This document shows, piece after piece, positions 26,769-35,357 of a stretch of DNA of 64,000 nt (position 1 is its first letter; each line of letters starts with the position of its first letter). The position numbers were made by a program, and so were the translations under genes. Source of the DNA: CBDCUE01 sp965222515 (lineage in GTDB: Bacteria > Pseudomonadota > Alphaproteobacteria > Rickettsiales > JABIRX01). Below the pieces are notes generated by a model, which saw only the letters and a program-made list of their open reading frames with translations, was not told the DNA's origin and ran no database searches. The stretch is from the NCBI GenBank assembly GCA_965222515.1, contig CBDCUE010000020.1, positions 58,960-122,959 on the forward strand, read 5' to 3'.

Positions 26769-27842
26769 TTAGAAAAAGTTCTTAAAAACAGTATAACTCT
26801 CTAGCATATTATCTAAAATTTTCTTTCTTTTTAATAATTTAAAATTGTTTTCTGGCATTTGCTTTAGTTTTAATTCATCTATCATAGCCTTACCATCATT
26901 ACCCAATATTTTTTCTGCTCTTATTATTATTAATTTTTGTAATAATTGTTTTTTCCATAAAAAAGAAACAAAGCTACCTGCCTCACAAAAACAACTGCTA
27001 ATTCCTGCTTTTGCAATTTCTTGCATATTTTTATCTAAATTATCTTGATAGAGAAAAAATTTTACCCCCATTTCCTGCAATTCCTTGTCTTTTTTTCTAG
27101 AAATAATCCATAAAGGCTGATTTTTTATGTTTTTTATTATGTTAAGCTCGTTTTTTTTCTCTTTTATGCTTAAATTTGGATCAAATAAGATGATGGTAGA
27201 ATTTCTTTGATAACCAGATATTCTACAATCAAAGGTAGGATTATCACTTAACACAGTGCCAATAGCAGTTAAAATACTATCTGATCTACTTCTATATAAA
27301 TGCACTAAATCTCTTGATTGTTGATTGGTAATCCACTTACTTTGTCCATTATTAAGAGCAATTTTGCCATCTAAACTAGTTGCAATTTTAACTGTAATAA
27401 GTGGTTTTTTGTTTTTTATATAATAAAAAAATGGTTGATATAATTCTGCTATTTTTTTGTCATTAGCAACAATAACCTCTATTCCTGCTGCTTGCAATTT
27501 CTGCACAGAATTACCTTTTTTTACTAATGGATTTTCATCCAAAACTCCAATTATTACTCTTTTTATTTTTGCCTTAATAATAAAATCTATACAAGGAGGA
27601 TTTTTTCCAAAATGACCACAAGGCTCTAAAGTTACATATAAATCAGCATTTTCTGATGCTGTTTTTGGGATTCTTTTAAATAAAATTTCTTCTGAATGAG
27701 GCGAACCTCCCTGCCCTGTTACAGTTTTGTCAATTATCAAACCATTTTTTACCAAAATTGCTGCAACTGATGGGTTAGGATGAGTGTAACCTGTGTTTTT
27801 TAAGGCCGTTTTATATGCAATATTTAAAAACTTATTATCCAC
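26769..27842 (-). CDS. ribD: Riboflavin biosynthesis deaminase/reductase
   Basis: Bifunctional enzyme for the second and third steps of riboflavin synthesis. The N-terminal zinc deaminase domain shows HPNPSVAAILV, PHSEEIL (the zinc His and catalytic Glu, usually HAE) and LEPCGHFGKNPPC with the two zinc cysteines. The C-terminal reductase starts near residue 150 with ITVKIATSLDGKIA. Length 357 is normal. The start is the GTG at 27842, directly after the nrdR stop codon, with AGGTGG as a possible ribosome site; no in-frame ATG is nearby. nrdR-ribD is a standard alphaproteobacterial pair. Confidence 0.93.
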   Translation of the reverse strand: MDNKFLNIAYKTALKNTGYTHPNPSVAAILVKNGLIIDKTVTGQGGSPHSEEILFKRIPKTASENADLYVTLEPCGHFGKNPPCIDFIIKAKIKRVIIGVLDENPLVKKGNSVQKLQAAGIEVIVANDKKIAELYQPFFYYIKNKKPLITVKIATSLDGKIALNNGQSKWITNQQSRDLVHLYRSRSDSILTAIGTVLSDNPTFDCRISGYQRNSTIILFDPNLSIKEKKNELNIIKNIKNQPLWIISRKKDKELQEMGVKFFLYQDNLDKNMQEIAKAGISSCFCEAGSFVSFLWKKQLLQKLIIIRAEKILGNDGKAMIDELKLKQMPENNFKLLKRKKILDNMLESYTVFKNFF

Positions 27843-28286
27843 CTATATTTCTTTTAAAAATTCTATAAAATCTTCAGTAACCTTAAAATCTTTATATACA
27901 GATGCAAATCTAACAAAAGCGACTTTATCTAATGTTTTTAGATGTTTTAGCACTAGCTCACCAAGATATTTAGATGATATTTCTTGCTCATTTAATTGAC
28001 ATAATTCATTGTAGATTTGCATTACTATATCTTCTACTTTTTGCAAATTTACCTTTCTTTTTCTAATCGCCATGTGAATTGAGAGTTTTAATTTTTCTTT
28101 ATTGAAAAATTCTTTATCTCCAGATTGTTTTATAACAAAAATATCTTTTAAATATATTTTTTCATAAGTCGTAAATCTTGATTCACAACCAAGACACTCT
28201 CTTCTTCTTCTGATGGAAGAACTGTCTTCAGCAACTCTAGAATCTTTTACCACAGATTCGCTGTGAGAACAAATTGGGCAAAGCAT
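27843..28286 (-). CDS. nrdR: Transcriptional repressor NrdR
   Basis: NrdR binds ATP/dATP through an ATP-cone and represses ribonucleotide reductase genes. The 147 residues start MLCPICSHSE; the zinc ribbon uses C3, C6 and the pair in ECLGCESRFTTYE near 31-34. The ATP-cone lies at about 47-137 (FNKEKLKLSIHMAIRKR). It directly abuts ribD, so they are co-transcribed. Target NrdR boxes were not found in the window. Confidence 0.95.
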   Translation of the reverse strand: MLCPICSHSESVVKDSRVAEDSSSIRRRRECLGCESRFTTYEKIYLKDIFVIKQSGDKEFFNKEKLKLSIHMAIRKRKVNLQKVEDIVMQIYNELCQLNEQEISSKYLGELVLKHLKTLDKVAFVRFASVYKDFKVTEDFIEFLKEI

Positions 28287-28324
28287 TTTTTTATTCTTTT
28301 TGAATTATCAACAATCTTATAAAG

Positions 28325-28401
28325 TGGTCGGAGCAGAGAGATTCGAACTCCCGACCCCTTGGTCCCAAACCAAGTACGCTACCAGACTGCGCTATGCTCC
28401 G
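28325..28401 (-). tRNA. tRNA-Pro (anticodon UGG)
   Basis: The minus strand gives a 77-nt cloverleaf: acceptor CGGAGCA pairing with TGCTCCG, D arm GCGCAGTCTGGTAGCGTACT, anticodon stem CTTGG/CCAAG around the loop TTTGGGA with TGG as anticodon, T arm GGGAGTTCGAATCTCTC, and an encoded ACCA end. It lies between nrdR and the TPR protein gene. Confidence 0.97.
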
Positions 28402-28465
28402 TATTAACATCTAATGTTATATATTTATGCACTAAAATCAATTTAAATAAAAAAATTTTAGTAAT

Positions 28466-29950
28466 CTATAGTTTTTTTTCTTCTAATAATATAATAGTAT
28501 TGAAATCTTCTGTTGCCTTAATAAGCTCTTTTTGCTGAGCATAACACATTCCTCTATAGTGCAATGCCTCCATATTGTTCTTGTTATTTGCAATAACACA
28601 AGATAGCTCTTCTATTGCGAGAGGATATTCTTGCAAATTATAGTGAGCAATTGATTTTAATAATCTTGCTTCTGTAAATTTTTTATCTAAAGACAAAACA
28701 TCTTCAAACATATTTATTGCTAGATCGTAAGTGTGTGAATGAAATATTTTTTTTGCTTTATTGAATAATAATTTTGATCTTAATAGTTTTTCTTGTTCCA
28801 AAATAAGCAATGGTATCTTTTCGTAATTATTTGCAATAAAAAACTCAAACCCTTTATCATTTATTTTTTTAGTGAGCTTTTTTAATTGTTTAGTGGCTTT
28901 TAGCTTTTCTGTAGAAAATGCTTTTAAACCATTCAACCCATCCTCATCTATCTCACCCAGATTAATCTGCTTAACTTCTTCTGGAGCATTTTTTAATCTG
29001 TAATTTAAAGAAGTTCTTCTATCAAGAAGCCCTAACACATATTTATCGTCGCTTACAAATCTATTAACAGTATATTTGATTAGATTTTTTGTATTAATTT
29101 CAAAAAGATCTTCTGTAGCTGGTAAATCATAAACTATTTTTTTGTTTTTTAAATCTATCAATGCCCCTTTCTTTGAGACAATATAAGATATAGCATATAT
29201 TATGTTAAAGCTAAAAAAATTAACTATTTTGTTATTTGGTAAATTACTAACATTTAGGTTTTTAGTTGCTTTTTTACCATTATGAAAATTAAATACATCA
29301 AAATTACATTCCTTAACCGAAGCAGTAAAAACTCCTTTATGGCTTAGAATATGTCTATCTATACAATAAATTTTTATAGGGCAACTTTCTATATATTTTA
29401 AAGCAACATATAGTCGTCTATATATTTCTTTTTTTGGCAATTCTTCTTTGAAGAAACTAGTCACTAAGTGACATATATCTTTTATCTGCTCATTATTTAA
29501 TTCTTGATCCAGTTTTTCTATGATTAAAGAAAAATAATTTTCTTTGCTTTTGACCAAAAACAAAAGAAAATTATTATTTTTATCAAGAGCTTTGATGTTA
29601 TATGATAAATTTAGTTCATGAGTATTTTTATTTGTATCACTAGAATATAAAATAAAATTAACACTGAATATGTTATGTAGCAATTGCTGAATATCTTTGT
29701 TACTATCACTGCAAAACTTAAAAACAGAATTGATTATTTCAGCAGTGATTAATAATTTGGACTTTATGCTACTGTCAAAACCACTATATTCATAATTTCC
29801 TAAATTATAAACAAATCTTCTTAAATTTTCTTTTGCATTATACTCTCCTAAAGATTTTTTTAAAAAAGAAATGTCGTTTTCTAATTTCTTTTGAAAATTA
29901 TCTTGCTCTATTGCATTCTTTTCTATTGTGTTTTGCTCTATTAATGACAT
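28466..29950 (-). CDS. TPR-containing protein of unknown function
   Basis: A 494-residue protein with no signal peptide or membrane segment. The N-terminal 380 residues match no family I know. The C-terminal 110 residues hold two to three TPR-like helix pairs (residues about 385-490: FNKAKKIFHSHTYDLAINMF, AIEELSCVIANNKNNMEALH, YRGMCYAQQKELIKATEDFN), which usually bind other proteins. The start at 29950 is supported by a strong ribosome site, GGGGAGGACATT, directly before the ATG, unusual among its neighbours. An effector or scaffold role is possible. Upstream, 29951-30142 shows no gene. Confidence 0.6.
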   Translation of the reverse strand: MSLIEQNTIEKNAIEQDNFQKKLENDISFLKKSLGEYNAKENLRRFVYNLGNYEYSGFDSSIKSKLLITAEIINSVFKFCSDSNKDIQQLLHNIFSVNFILYSSDTNKNTHELNLSYNIKALDKNNNFLLFLVKSKENYFSLIIEKLDQELNNEQIKDICHLVTSFFKEELPKKEIYRRLYVALKYIESCPIKIYCIDRHILSHKGVFTASVKECNFDVFNFHNGKKATKNLNVSNLPNNKIVNFFSFNIIYAISYIVSKKGALIDLKNKKIVYDLPATEDLFEINTKNLIKYTVNRFVSDDKYVLGLLDRRTSLNYRLKNAPEEVKQINLGEIDEDGLNGLKAFSTEKLKATKQLKKLTKKINDKGFEFFIANNYEKIPLLILEQEKLLRSKLLFNKAKKIFHSHTYDLAINMFEDVLSLDKKFTEARLLKSIAHYNLQEYPLAIEELSCVIANNKNNMEALHYRGMCYAQQKELIKATEDFNTIILLEEKKL

Positions 29951-30142
29951 AATGTCCTCCCCAAATAATTATTATGATCCATAAGATTAATAATGACACC
30001 AAGCAAGGCTACAAAATGATAGGCAACATAACAGCAAGACTTTTGTAATTATTATAAATTATATATTCAAATAATCTACATTATTATTGACTTTTTTTAG
30101 GAATACCTTTTTTTTATAAGGTAAAAAACTTATAATACTGAC

Positions 30143-30865
30143 TTATGACGGGGTTATTATTTTTTTAGGCTGTCTTGATTTTCTTTTTCTTTTTCCTATT
30201 CTCCTTTTACTAATAATATCTTGATCCATTGTTAATCTTTGCTCTATATAATCATTTAGATGTTTTTCTAAAATATTTATTTTATTAGTAAAAAAATGAT
30301 CAGCATCATCAACTGTTAAATAATCTATATCTATGTCTTTTTGCATAGCTAGTTTATTAGCTAATTTTGCAGGATGTTTTTCTGGAACTATAGTATCATC
30401 CATTCCTTGCAAGATTAAACCAGAAGCAGCACAAGGCGATAAAAATGAAAAATCCTGATTGTTGGCAGGAGGAGAAACCGCAATAAAACTCAATACTTCT
30501 GGTCTTCTCATTAAAAGTTGCAAAGCAATCCAAGAACCAAAAGAAAATCCCGCAATCCAAAAAATATTTGAAGTTGGATTTTGAGTTTGTAGCCAATCCA
30601 TAGCAACAGTTGCATCCACCAATTCACCAATACCATCATCAAACTTACCTTCAGATTTTCCTACCCCCCTAAAATTAAATCTTAAAACAGAAAAACCATT
30701 ATTAACAAAAGCTTTAAAAATATTGTAAGATACTTTATTGTTCATCGTACCACCATGCAAAGGATGAGGGTGAAGAACTAAAGCAACAGGGGCTTTTGGA
30801 GTGTTATTATGAAAATACCTCCCCTCCAACATTCCATCTGATCCATTAAAAATAACTTCTGGCAT
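30143..30865 (-). CDS. Alpha/beta hydrolase
   Basis: An alpha/beta-hydrolase of the small bacterial group with the start LVLHPHPLHGGTMNNKV, the nucleophile elbow GFSFGSW, acid loop ILQGMDDTIVP and catalytic His in DDADHFF. Substrate unknown; the family includes esterases. The start at 30865 (MPEVIFNGSDG) fits the domain better than the ATG 36 bases upstream. After the domain (about residue 205) comes a short very basic tail, RRIGKRKRKSRQPKK, which could bind nucleic acid or membranes. The gene stands alone, divergent from iscS. Confidence 0.8.
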   Translation of the reverse strand: MPEVIFNGSDGMLEGRYFHNNTPKAPVALVLHPHPLHGGTMNNKVSYNIFKAFVNNGFSVLRFNFRGVGKSEGKFDDGIGELVDATVAMDWLQTQNPTSNIFWIAGFSFGSWIALQLLMRRPEVLSFIAVSPPANNQDFSFLSPCAASGLILQGMDDTIVPEKHPAKLANKLAMQKDIDIDYLTVDDADHFFTNKINILEKHLNDYIEQRLTMDQDIISKRRIGKRKRKSRQPKKIITPS

Positions 30866-31191
30866 TTTTTTTTGTTTTTGAGTTAAGTTAGTTATTAGCA
30901 CATATGCTATCTATGCAACATTTCACACGAGTATTTTTTTAGAGTTAAACTAAGGTGTGATGTTGGCAGTTATTTTTGTTTTAAAAAAACAGCTTGTAGT
31001 GTTTTTTTGCAATTCACCTTGTTATACTATTTTAGCAAGAAAACTGCTGATAAGAACCCGCTTATTCTTTTATGTATTTTCGTTATCTTACTAATTATAA
31101 TACTAGTTGCAAATAAAAAAAAAAATATTTATAATTCTTCTGACAAAGACACTGTTTTTTACAGTTAATTAATGGCAAATATTCAATATTT

Positions 31192-32415
31192 ATGAACAAA
31201 AAAGTAAAAACTCCTATATATTTAGACTATCAATCAACAACTCCAACAGATCCAAGAGTTTTTGAAGTAATGAAACCATATTTTTGTGAAAAATTTGGTA
31301 ATCCACATTCTAGAAGCCATCAATTTGGCTGGAGTGCGGAAGCTACCACAGAAATTGCTAGAGAACAAGTAGCTGATGTAATAAATGCTAACCCTAAAGA
31401 AATAATTTTTACCTCTGGGGCCACAGAATCAAACAACATAGCCATCAAGGGAATCGCAAAATTTAACAAAGAAACCAGAAATCACATCATAACCGTTACC
31501 ACAGAACATAAATGTGTTTTGGATAGCTGTAGATCTTTAGAGCAAGAAGGCTTTGAAATAACCTATCTTAAAGTCCAAAAAAACGGTATTATTGATTTAA
31601 AAGAATTAAAAAAATATATCAAAAAAACTACTGTCTTAATTTCTGTAATGGCAGTGAACAATGAAATTGGAGTAATTCAGCCTATTAAAGAAATTGGCAA
31701 AATTGCCAAAGAGAACAAAATATATTTTCATACTGATGCAGCTCAAGCCTTTGGCAAAATACCTTTAGATGTAGAGGAAATGAACATAGATTTAATGAGT
31801 ATCTCAGCACATAAAATTTACGGCCCCAAAGGAGTTGGAGCTTTATATGTAAGAAGAAGACCAAGAGTTAGATTAACCCCCATCATCAGTGGTGGAGGGC
31901 AAGAAAGAGGTTTGAGATCGGGAACCCTATCTCCTGCTCTTTGTGCTGGTTTTGGAAAAGCATCAGAACTTGCCAAACAAGAAATGGCAAAAGACCAAAA
32001 ACATATCAGTAAATTATCTAAAAAATTATATGATGGGTTAAAGAAGAACATCAAAGATATTTATTTAAATGGCGATGGAAAACAAAGAATAGCTGGCAAT
32101 TTAAACATTTCTTTTGCTTATATTGAAGGAGAATCTTTAATTATGGCAATCAGAGATTTAGCAGTTTCTTCTGGGTCAGCCTGCACTTCTGCATCATTAG
32201 AACCATCTTATGTGTTAAGAGCTTTAGGAGTTGAAGAAGAATTAGCACATACTTCAATTAGATTTGGCATAGGAAGATTCACCACTGAAGAAGAAATAGA
32301 TTATGCTCTTAATTGTTTAAATAATGCAATAGACAAATTAAGAGAAATGAGTCCCTTATGGGAAATGGCCCAAGAAGGCATAGATCTAAAATCTATAGAA
32401 TGGTCTAGTCATTAG
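31192..32415 (+). CDS. iscS: Cysteine desulfurase IscS
   Basis: PLP enzyme that takes sulfur from cysteine for iron-sulfur clusters and tRNA thiolation. The 407 residues include HTDAAQAFGKIP (PLP-binding Asp), the Schiff-base lysine K208 in SAHKIYGPKG, and the catalytic C331 in SGSACTSASLEPSYVLRALG. N-terminal LDYQSTTPTDPRV is typical of the IscS group. No iscU, iscA or hscBA follows, so the isc cluster is dispersed or elsewhere. The 290 bp upstream of it hold no gene; ATACTATTTTAG at about 31026 resembles the end of palindromic family A. Confidence 0.95.
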   Translation: MNKKVKTPIYLDYQSTTPTDPRVFEVMKPYFCEKFGNPHSRSHQFGWSAEATTEIAREQVADVINANPKEIIFTSGATESNNIAIKGIAKFNKETRNHIITVTTEHKCVLDSCRSLEQEGFEITYLKVQKNGIIDLKELKKYIKKTTVLISVMAVNNEIGVIQPIKEIGKIAKENKIYFHTDAAQAFGKIPLDVEEMNIDLMSISAHKIYGPKGVGALYVRRRPRVRLTPIISGGGQERGLRSGTLSPALCAGFGKASELAKQEMAKDQKHISKLSKKLYDGLKKNIKDIYLNGDGKQRIAGNLNISFAYIEGESLIMAIRDLAVSSGSACTSASLEPSYVLRALGVEEELAHTSIRFGIGRFTTEEEIDYALNCLNNAIDKLREMSPLWEMAQEGIDLKSIEWSSH

Positions 32416-32590
32416 AAAAAATCAATCATAAATATATTTTATAAAACAAGAATGGTAAAATTTTCACATTTACTTGGTAGAAGTAGATAAATTATTTTTT
32501 TGAATTTCACGAGTAACGAAAAGGAGGGATTTGTTGATTGAGGGGTGGGGTGTATAAATAAATGGCAAGTGTTTAAAAACACTAAGAGCC

Positions 32591-32619
32591 TTGACAAATA
32601 TAGTAAAATACAGTATAAT
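32591..32619 (+). promoter_or_regulatory. Consensus sigma70 promoter
   Basis: TTGACA at 32591-32596 and TATAAT at 32614-32619, both perfect, 17 bp apart. The expected start of transcription is about 32626, 35 bases before the ATG at 32661 of the frameshifted gene that follows. Confidence 0.75.
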
Positions 32620-32660
32620 TGAATTATGTATAAAAATTTTGCCCAAACTAAGAAAAGAAA

Positions 32661-34613
32661 ATGCCAAAAATTATAAAAAGATTAACAAAAGAGAAAATAC
32701 AAGAATTATATGACTTTTGGAAAGTAGACGATAATTTGGAAATTGGTGAAGATGAATGGCAAAAGATACAAAATATAGCAGAAGGTTAATACTACATTAG
32801 GTGATAATAATATTACAGAGATAACAAACATAGTAAAAACTGTACAAGCAACAGAAAAGGCAACAACAGCAAAGGCTACAGCAACAACAGCAAACAATAG
32901 AGCAGAAACAGCAGAGGCTGAGATAAGCATATTAAGTCTCTTAACTGACATTATAGCAAAGAACACATATACTATTTTATCTTATATAAGAAAAGAAGAG
33001 TATCATTGGATAAGGGAGGACAGCATCAAAGGCAATAATGCAAAAACAAAGATAATAAGCTCTTTTGAAATAAAATATCAAGAATTATTAAAAAAATATA
33101 ATGATAAAAAAAATGAGTATCCTCCTTCTAGCGATGAGCTAGGATCAGCATTAAAACATTTATATGTTGTTTCTTTTGAGTTAAAATATGGAAAGTATTA
33201 TAAAAAAGCTTATACAAAGTTGCAAACTGCAGTAGGTGGTGTAAGTATCAATAATGTTGCGATAAAGGAAGCAGATGAAGAAATGAAGAAATTTGCATAT
33301 TATCAAAGTTGTGTAGATAACAACTTAGAGAGTATAACAAGGTCTCCTAGTTTAAATACACTGGCAAGAGGGGCAATAGGTTCTAAAATGAGTTCTGAAA
33401 TAAATTCTCAAATAATCAAATTTGATATGGATAAAGTTTTTTTAACAGAGCAAAGAAAAGAAAATTTAAAAAACATTGAAGCATGCCCAGAGAAAAAAAT
33501 ATTTTATTATTCTTTAATGAACAATATCAAAACTCAACTAGAAAGTTCGTTAAAAATTGATAAGAACGAGAATCTAAAAACTGTAGTTGAGGCTATAGCG
33601 GTTGGTGCCATTACTGTAGGAGTGACAGTGGCAACAGGTGGTGTAGCACTACCTGTTGGTGTTGGTCTAACAGGAGCAGGAGCCATAATAGCGGTGTTGG
33701 TAGGACCAGTTTCTAGAAATATAATACAAAATAAAGTGTCTGCTATAACATCACTTATTGTTACGGATAAAGGTGCTAAGGATGACAAAGATAATTTGCA
33801 GTTATTAAATAACAATTATGATTTTACATTAAATAGAATATCAAGAGATTTGGCAATAGATTATACTTATACAGAACAAAATCATTTGAAGTATTACTAT
33901 ATCACCCCTGTGTTAAATAAAATTAAGGAGATGTTATCAGAAACAGACATTAGTACTGTCAATAGTACTGTCAATAATAGGTTGGAGATTTTAAAAATAA
34001 CGAATGGGATAAATATCAAAAAATTGTGGTGGAAAAGAAATATATTACACAAAAACAAACCTCATTTCAAGGAATAGCACAGAATGTACTTGGAAATGAT
34101 TTAAGTAAGACTCTTAAATCTATAAATAATATTTTTAAGGGAAAATATATTAACAATGAAGAAAAATTAAAAAACAAGATAGAAAGTTTGTTAAAAGAAG
34201 CAAAAACATCTGACAAGAAGATAATAAAATATTTAACAACAAATATAGCAAATAAATTTATAGAAAGCATTCTTAATCAATCTTCTAGTATTGTGGAGAT
34301 ACTTAGCATTGAGAATCTTTCTCCAGAAGAAAAACAAAAGAAATTTGACAACATTATTAACAACATTATTGAGATCAGTAATATAAAACTATCACCTTCT
34401 CCTAATCAATCACGAAATACAGCAATAAACATATTAAGTGGTGAGTGCATGACAGAGCCTTCTTTGTTTATATCAAATCAATCTTACCAGGAAGAGGGTA
34501 ATTCTCCTCTTATAGAAAACTCACCACCTTCAACTTTATTATCTAATCCTTTAGAGTCTCTATCTATTCAAACAAGAAGAAGTCGCTCCGCACCGCCTAG
34601 AAATTCAAGATAG
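32661..34613 (+). pseudogene. Effector-like membrane-active protein, split by two frameshifts
   Basis: Three consecutive frames read like one protein of about 650 residues. Frame 1: 32661-32789 (MPKIIKRLTKEKIQELYDFW, 42 residues). Frame 2: open from 32779 to 34077 with no ATG near its start, holding an Ala/Thr-rich coil (KATTAKATATTANNRAETAE) and a Gly-rich hydrophobic stretch (AIAVGAITVGVTVATGGVAL onward) able to span a membrane twice. Frame 3: 34026-34613, helical, ending in a Ser/Pro/Arg-rich tail (RRSRSAPPRNSR). Frames 1 and 3 share the same phase. The family is unknown; a secreted effector is one reading. It may be a pseudogene, two overlapping real genes, or contain sequence errors in A runs. 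A perfect promoter precedes it. Confidence 0.5.
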
Positions 34614-34704
34614 GATACTTTTAGATTAATTAGTCGCACCTAAATAATTACATTTTTAGTTAAATTAACAATTATTAAATAATAAAAAGTGTGTTTTTTC
34701 TTAA

Positions 34705-35100
34705 AAAAATACTTTTTATTACAAAAATTACAGACCCAATATAAATGTATTATCTTTAATAAAAAAAGATTTAAAAGATGAAATTGTAAATATCAACAAT
34801 GCTAAATTTCACAAAAAATTAATTTGGTTTTTTAATTTGATTTTAAATATAAGAGTAACTGATGCTAAAATAAAAACAGGAGAAGATGAAAATGATTATA
34901 TTTTTTCTCCAGTTTTTCCATTTTATAATAGCAAAGATCATACTAAGTACCCTAATATGCCTAAAAACTCTGATAGTAATGGTGCCTATAATATTTCAAG
35001 AAAAGGGTTGTTAATATTAGCTAAAATTAACGAAGGGAGTAAAAATATTCTTGTATCTAATAAAGACTGGTTTGATTTTGTTCAAAAAGAAAACCATTAG
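34705..35100 (+). pseudogene. C-terminal remnant of a Cas12a (Cpf1) nuclease
   Basis: The frame is open from 34705 to the TAG at 35098. It aligns by eye with the last 110 or so residues of Cas12a: KFHKKLIWFFNLILNIRVTD matches the helix before the RuvC-III part (FFAKLTSVLNTILQMRNS in Francisella), DYIFSPV matches DYLISPV, PKNSDSNGAYNISRKGLLIL matches the motif around the third RuvC aspartate (D at 34972 is kept), and ILVSNKDWFDFVQKE matches the C-terminus. The family is about 1200-1300 residues, so over 90 % is missing; there is no usable start codon (only a TTG at 34837). No other cas gene or Cas12a-type repeat was seen near it. 35101-35357 contains no gene. Confidence 0.75.
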
Positions 35101-35357
35101 GATTAAAAATTATTGATCCATTAATCTATATAAAACATTTTGAGAATAGAACTTATTAAGGAACTGATAGCAAAAGGACATTTACTATTTTTTAATAATT
35201 GAATTGTTTTTTACAATTATTATATTAGCATAATTAAGACAATTATAACTCATTATATGGATAAAAAAAAGCCGATTGAAATAATGAAAGATTTTAAGAT
35301 AAAATCAAAATATCCAAAACTTTTAGAATAGCCTAATATAGAAAAAAAATAACCCTT

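Noticed and set aside
32470..32667. 65-codon minus-strand frame upstream of the frameshifted gene
   Set aside because: Overlaps a perfect plus-strand promoter and the next start codon; no family match.
35243..35331. Tiny frame MDKKKPIEIMKDFKIK before purL
   Set aside because: Only 24 codons, no support; possibly a gene scrap but nothing to identify it.
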